Source of the DNA: an uncultured Gemmatimonadota bacterium
GTDB taxonomy: Bacteria; Gemmatimonadota; Gemmatimonadetes; Gemmatimonadales; Gemmatimonadaceae
Assembly: GCA_946479015.1 (NCBI GenBank)
Contig: CAMLEQ010000171.1
Location: 1-7,675, forward strand
Length of the DNA stretch: 7,675 nt
Reading direction: 5' to 3'
Within the stretch, counting starts at the first letter, position 1. Each line of letters begins with the position of its first letter. This document shows, in pieces, positions 5,349-7,675 of the stretch. The position numbers and the translations under genes were made by a program. Under the pieces are notes generated by a model. It saw only the letters and a list, made by a program, of their open reading frames with translations. It ran no database searches and was not told the DNA's origin.

Positions 5349-6140
5349 TCACCCGCTCCCCCTCGTGTCTTCCGCACGCTCCGTTCCCTCTCCCACCGCT
5401 TCCCGCGCTGCCGAGTCCCGATTCCCGAGTCCCGAGTCCCTCGCGCTTCCCGCTTCCCGCTTCCCGCTCCCCGCGCCGTCCGAGTCCCGCCGCATCTCCG
5501 TCATCCGCTCCCCCTCCCGCCTCCGCCACTCGGCGATCTTCTTGTGGTCGCCCGAGAGGAGCACCTCGGGCACGGCGAGGCCGCGGTACTCCGCGGGGCG
5601 CGTGTAGCTCGGCGCGCTCAGCCCGCCATCCCAGAACGAGTCCGTGCGCGCGCTCTCGATGTCGGACATCGCGCCGGGGAGGAGGCGCACCGTCGCATCG
5701 ACGATCGCCAGCGCGGCGGGCTCGCCGCCGCTCAGCACGAAGTCCCCGAGGGAGATCTCCTCGGTGGCGAGGTGGTCGGCCACGCGCTGGTCCACGTCCT
5801 TGTAGTGGCCGCAGAGGATCGTCAGCTCCTCCCCTGCCGCGAAGCGCACGGCATCGGCCTGGGTGAAGCGCCGCCCGCGCGCGGACACGAGCACGATCGG
5901 CGCGCGGGCGCCGAGCGCCTCCACCGCCTCGAAGAACGGCCCGGGCTTCATCACCATCCCCGGGCCGCCGCCGAACGGGTAGTCGTCCACCGTGCGGTGG
6001 CGATCGTGCGTGAAGTCGCGCAGGTCCACCACCCGGTACGTCACGCTCCCCGCGGCGGCCGCGCGCGCCGGGATGCTCAGCGCGAGCGGCTCGGTGAAGA
6101 AGCCGGGGAAGATCGTGACGAGGTTCACGCGGAGCGTCAC
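5349..6140 (-). CDS. trmD: tRNA (guanine-N1)-methyltransferase TrmD
   Basis: TrmD uses SAM to methylate G37 next to the anticodon of certain tRNAs, preventing +1 frameshifting; it is normally essential. The 263-residue product shows the SPOUT trefoil-knot segments: PIVLVSARGRRFTQ (81-94), ILCGHYKDVDQRV (108-120) and EISLGDFVLSGGE (128-140). The C-terminal tRNA-binding region contains SFWDGGLSAPSYTRP (168-181), with the probable catalytic Asp171. The family's normal end is reached near residue 218. About 45 further residues (219-263, rich in G, S, R, D, E, A) are encoded by heptamer repeats and have no known function. The GTG start at 6140 overlaps the rimM stop in GTGA, with GGAGGG (6150-6155) about 10 bases upstream, so translation is probably coupled to rimM. 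The frame stays open further upstream, but that part runs antiparallel to family expectation and inside rimM. Confidence 0.95.
   Translation of the reverse strand: MTLRVNLVTIFPGFFTEPLALSIPARAAAAGSVTYRVVDLRDFTHDRHRTVDDYPFGGGPGMVMKPGPFFEAVEALGARAPIVLVSARGRRFTQADAVRFAAGEELTILCGHYKDVDQRVADHLATEEISLGDFVLSGGEPAALAIVDATVRLLPGAMSDIESARTDSFWDGGLSAPSYTRPAEYRGLAVPEVLLSGDHKKIAEWRRREGERMTEMRRDSDGAGSGKREAGSARDSGLGNRDSAAREAVGEGTERAEDTRGSG
5413..5472. repeat. Tandem heptamer repeats inside the trmD 3' end
   Basis: Four contiguous heptamers lie at 5413-5440 (GAGTCCC, GATTCCC, GAGTCCC, GAGTCCC), then after TCGC four more at 5445-5472 (three GCTTCCC and GCTCCCC). Another GAGTCCC is at 5482-5488. On the coding strand they read GGGACTC/GGGAAGC and encode a 7-residue periodic peptide in the TrmD tail. 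Because 7 is not a multiple of 3, gain or loss of one unit would shift the reading frame of everything after it. The unit size recalls the short tandem heptamer repeats known in cyanobacteria, but no relation is implied. Confidence 0.93.
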
Positions 6141-6676
6141 TCGAACAGTCCCTCCGGGGGTGTGGCCACCACCCGCCGCGCGGCGCGGTCGACGCGCGGC
6201 ACGAACTCCTCGCGGAACGGGAGAAGCACGGTCTCCCCGCCGCCCTCGCGCGCCACCTCCAGCGCGAGCCCCTGCGGCAGCTCGTACACCTCGCGGACGG
6301 CGCCGATCGGCTCGCCGGTGGGCAGCGTCACCGTCATGCCGATCAGCTCGTGGACCCACACCTCGCCCTCGGCCGGCGGCGCCACCTCGTCCATCGCCAC
6401 CAGCAGGTAGCGGTGACGCCACCGGTCCGCCTCGCTGCGGTCCGCGATCTCGTCGAAGTGGACGACGAGCAGGCCATCCGGCTGCGGGCGCGCCGTGCGC
6501 ACGGTGAGCGCGCGCTCGTCGGGCGCGGGATCCCCGGTGACGGTACCGGCGAAAAGACGACGGCCGGCCGTGAACAACTCGGCCGGCGCGTCTGTGATCG
6601 GTTCGACCAGCAGGTCGCCCCGGATCCCGTGTGCCTTTCGCAGCCGCCCGACGATGATCAGCTCGGGCGAGCCCAC
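6137..6676 (-). CDS. rimM: Ribosome maturation factor RimM
   Basis: RimM binds ribosomal protein S19 and assists maturation of the 16S rRNA 3' domain in the 30S head. The 179-residue protein has the N-terminal RimM barrel signature IIVGRLRKAHGIRGDLLVEP (7-26) and the C-terminal PRC-barrel domain, recognisable from EVWVHELIGMTVTLPTGEPIGAV near 103-125 and VLLPFREEFVPRVD near 149-162. The start is GTG at 6676, one base after the rpsP stop codon (6678-6680). No strong ribosome binding site is visible within the end of rpsP, so translation probably depends on ribosomes finishing S16. Its stop overlaps the trmD start by 4 bases. Length is normal. Confidence 0.95.
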   Translation of the reverse strand: MGSPELIIVGRLRKAHGIRGDLLVEPITDAPAELFTAGRRLFAGTVTGDPAPDERALTVRTARPQPDGLLVVHFDEIADRSEADRWRHRYLLVAMDEVAPPAEGEVWVHELIGMTVTLPTGEPIGAVREVYELPQGLALEVAREGGGETVLLPFREEFVPRVDRAARRVVATPPEGLFE

Positions 6677-6677
6677 G

Positions 6678-6995
6678 TCACTCGGCGGGCTGCTCGGCGA
6701 CGGGGACGGCGGACGACTGGCGCCGCGCCGCCACGCGCTTCTCGTGCCGCGCCTTGAGCACGCCCGCCTTGCGAAGCAGCGAGCGCGTGGTGTCCGTGGG
6801 CAGCGCGCCGACGTCGAGCCAGTGGTTCGCGCGCTCGGTGTTCAGCACCAGGCCACCCTCGGCCGCGCGGGGGTTGTACTGGCCGATGGCCTCGATGAAG
6901 CGGCCGTCACGCGGGCTGCGCGAGTCGGCGACGACGATGCGGTACACCGGAGTCTTCTTGCGGCCCACGCGGCGCAGGCGAATGCGAACTGCCAT
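6678..6995 (-). CDS. rpsP: 30S ribosomal protein S16
   Basis: S16 is a small-subunit ribosomal protein that binds 16S rRNA early in assembly. The 105-residue product begins with the conserved [20 protein letters not shown] and continues with [21 protein letters not shown] and the [11 protein letters not shown] segment. After about residue 84 the sequence becomes a basic then acidic/alanine tail typical of bacterial S16 extensions. The ATG at 6995 is preceded by AGGGGGAAGATC, giving a purine-rich ribosome binding site. It is the first gene of the tightly packed rpsP-rimM-trmD block. Confidence 0.97.
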   Translation of the reverse strand: MAVRIRLRRVGRKKTPVYRIVVADSRSPRDGRFIEAIGQYNPRAAEGGLVLNTERANHWLDVGALPTDTTRSLLRKAGVLKARHEKRVAARRQSSAVPVAEQPAE

Positions 6996-7041
6996 GATCT
7001 TCCCCCTGGAGGGTGTGTGTGAACTACCGGGCTCCTCGCAA

Positions 7042-7058
7042 CGCCGGCGTCTCCGGCG
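7042..7058 (-). other. Second ffh-rpsP intergenic hairpin
   Basis: CGCCGG (7042-7047) and CCGGCG (7053-7058) form a perfect 6-bp stem with a 5-base loop in the rpsP leader, about 47 bases before the rpsP start. It could affect mRNA stability or be part of an S16-related leader; no known ribosomal-protein leader motif is recognised. Confidence 0.4.
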
Positions 7059-7074
7059 CGCACCCGGACGTGCG

Positions 7075-7098
7075 GCGGCGGGCCAACCGGCCCGCCGC
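7075..7098 (-). terminator. GC-rich hairpin after ffh, possible attenuator
   Basis: GCGGCGGGCC (7075-7084) pairs perfectly with GGCCCGCCGC (7089-7098) across a 4-base loop, starting 8 bases beyond the ffh stop. There is no U-tract on the minus-strand side, so it is not a classical intrinsic terminator. It may pause polymerase, mark an RNA-processing site, or reduce readthrough from ffh into rpsP. Confidence 0.4.
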
Positions 7099-7106
7099 GA
7101 AGCGAC

Positions 7107-7675
7107 TCACCGCTTGAACATTCCCGGTCCGGACATCGGCATCCCGGGGAACGCCCCCATCCGCCCGCCCTGACCGAGCTTCTTCATCATCTTCTGCATC
7201 TCGCGGAACTGCTCGAGCAGCCGGTTCACCTCGCTGATCGGCCGGCCGCACCCCTTCGCGATGCGCGCGCGGCGCGAGCCGTCGATGATCTTCGGGTTCT
7301 TCCGCTCCGCCTTGGTCATCGAGAGCACGATCGCCTCGATGTGCCGCATGCGCTTCGGATCGACCTTGGCCTGCTTGAGCATCTTCCCGTTCACGCCGGG
7401 GAGCATCTTCAGCAGCCCCTCGAGCGGACCGAGCTTCTGAATCTGCTTCATCGTGCCGAGGAAGTCCTCGAGGTCGAGCCCTTCCTTGCGCACCTTCTTC
7501 TCGAGGCGCTTCGCCTCCTCGGCATCGAAGGTCTGCTGCGCCTTCTCCACCAGGGTGACGATGTCCCCCATCTGGAGGATCCGCCCCGCCATGCGGTCGG
7601 GGTGGAACTCCTCGAGGGCATCCACGCGCTCGCCGACGCCGATGAACTTGATCGGCTTCTTGGTGACGCCGTAGA
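7107..7675 (-). CDS. ffh: Signal recognition particle protein Ffh (SRP54), 3' part
   Basis: The last 188 residues of Ffh are visible; the 5' end lies beyond the right edge. The fragment opens with the end of the GTPase NG domain (YGVTKKPIKFIGVGERVDALEEFHPDRMAGRI). The methionine-rich M domain follows, which binds signal peptides and 4.5S/SRP RNA. It shows MGDIVTLVEKAQ, a finger-loop region with KMLPG, SMTKAERKNPKIIDGSRRARIAKGCGR, and a Met/Gly-rich tail ending GPGMFKR. The RNA-binding motif normally reads RIAxGSG; here the Ser is Cys (GCG), a mild oddity that probably does not abolish binding. Ffh guides nascent membrane and secreted proteins to FtsY at the membrane. It heads the rpsP-rimM-trmD cluster, separated from rpsP by 111 bases holding two hairpins. 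An internal GTG at 7625 is not the true start. Confidence 0.96.
   Translation of the reverse strand, partial: YGVTKKPIKFIGVGERVDALEEFHPDRMAGRILQMGDIVTLVEKAQQTFDAEEAKRLEKKVRKEGLDLEDFLGTMKQIQKLGPLEGLLKMLPGVNGKMLKQAKVDPKRMRHIEAIVLSMTKAERKNPKIIDGSRRARIAKGCGRPISEVNRLLEQFREMQKMMKKLGQGGRMGAFPGMPMSGPGMFKR

Noticed and set aside
5258..5377. N-terminal extension of the aldehyde dehydrogenase to 5377
   Set aside because: The extra 40 residues are low-complexity, repeat-derived, overlap the trmD end and do not resemble the family.
3584..5866. 760-residue plus-strand open frame opposite nth, aldehyde dehydrogenase and trmD
   Set aside because: It crosses three well-identified minus-strand genes and has only shadow composition.
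5238..6410. 390-residue plus-strand open frame opposite trmD and rimM
   Set aside because: It lies antisense to genes with clear family motifs and has no recognisable domain.

Overview
The window is a GC-rich bacterial chromosome segment. It carries seven protein genes, one of them cut by the right edge, and one recognisable structured RNA. GC content, dense packing on the minus strand, GTG starts and G/C-rich heptamer repeats in and between genes fit a soil-type, high-GC phylum such as Gemmatimonadota. That placement is an inference from overall feel, not from a search.

Right part (3172-7675, all minus strand). A probable operon reads leftwards from the right edge: ffh (SRP54, 5' end outside the window), rpsP (ribosomal protein S16), rimM (16S maturation factor) and trmD (tRNA m1G37 methyltransferase). 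This is the classic bacterial translation/SRP cluster. rpsP and rimM are separated by 1 base. rimM and trmD overlap by 4 bases (GTGA), which suggests translational coupling. The usual next gene, rplS, does not follow. Instead there is an aldehyde dehydrogenase of the succinate-semialdehyde type and an endonuclease III-like DNA glycosylase with its Fe-S cluster ligands intact. Heptamer repeats encode an extra tail on TrmD, and a G5-run tract lies just upstream of the dehydrogenase start.

Middle (2636-3171). A small plus-strand gene for a SWIM zinc-finger protein converges on the endonuclease III gene. The space between them is almost wholly filled by a long imperfect inverted repeat with arms of at least 82 bp, about 83% identical.

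Left part (1-2635). The minus strand encodes a secreted, probably lipid-anchored subtilisin-like protease with an I9 propeptide and three tandem PKD domains. Directly in front of its start codon is a sequence matching the cyclic di-GMP-I (GEMM-I) riboswitch aptamer, including the GAAA-capped P2 stem, the ligand-pocket residues and a tetraloop-receptor-like internal loop. Secreted proteolysis therefore appears to be set directly by c-di-GMP, and this is the most interesting system here. The first ~80 bases are an almost pure C tract, which may be real low-complexity sequence or an assembly-edge artefact.
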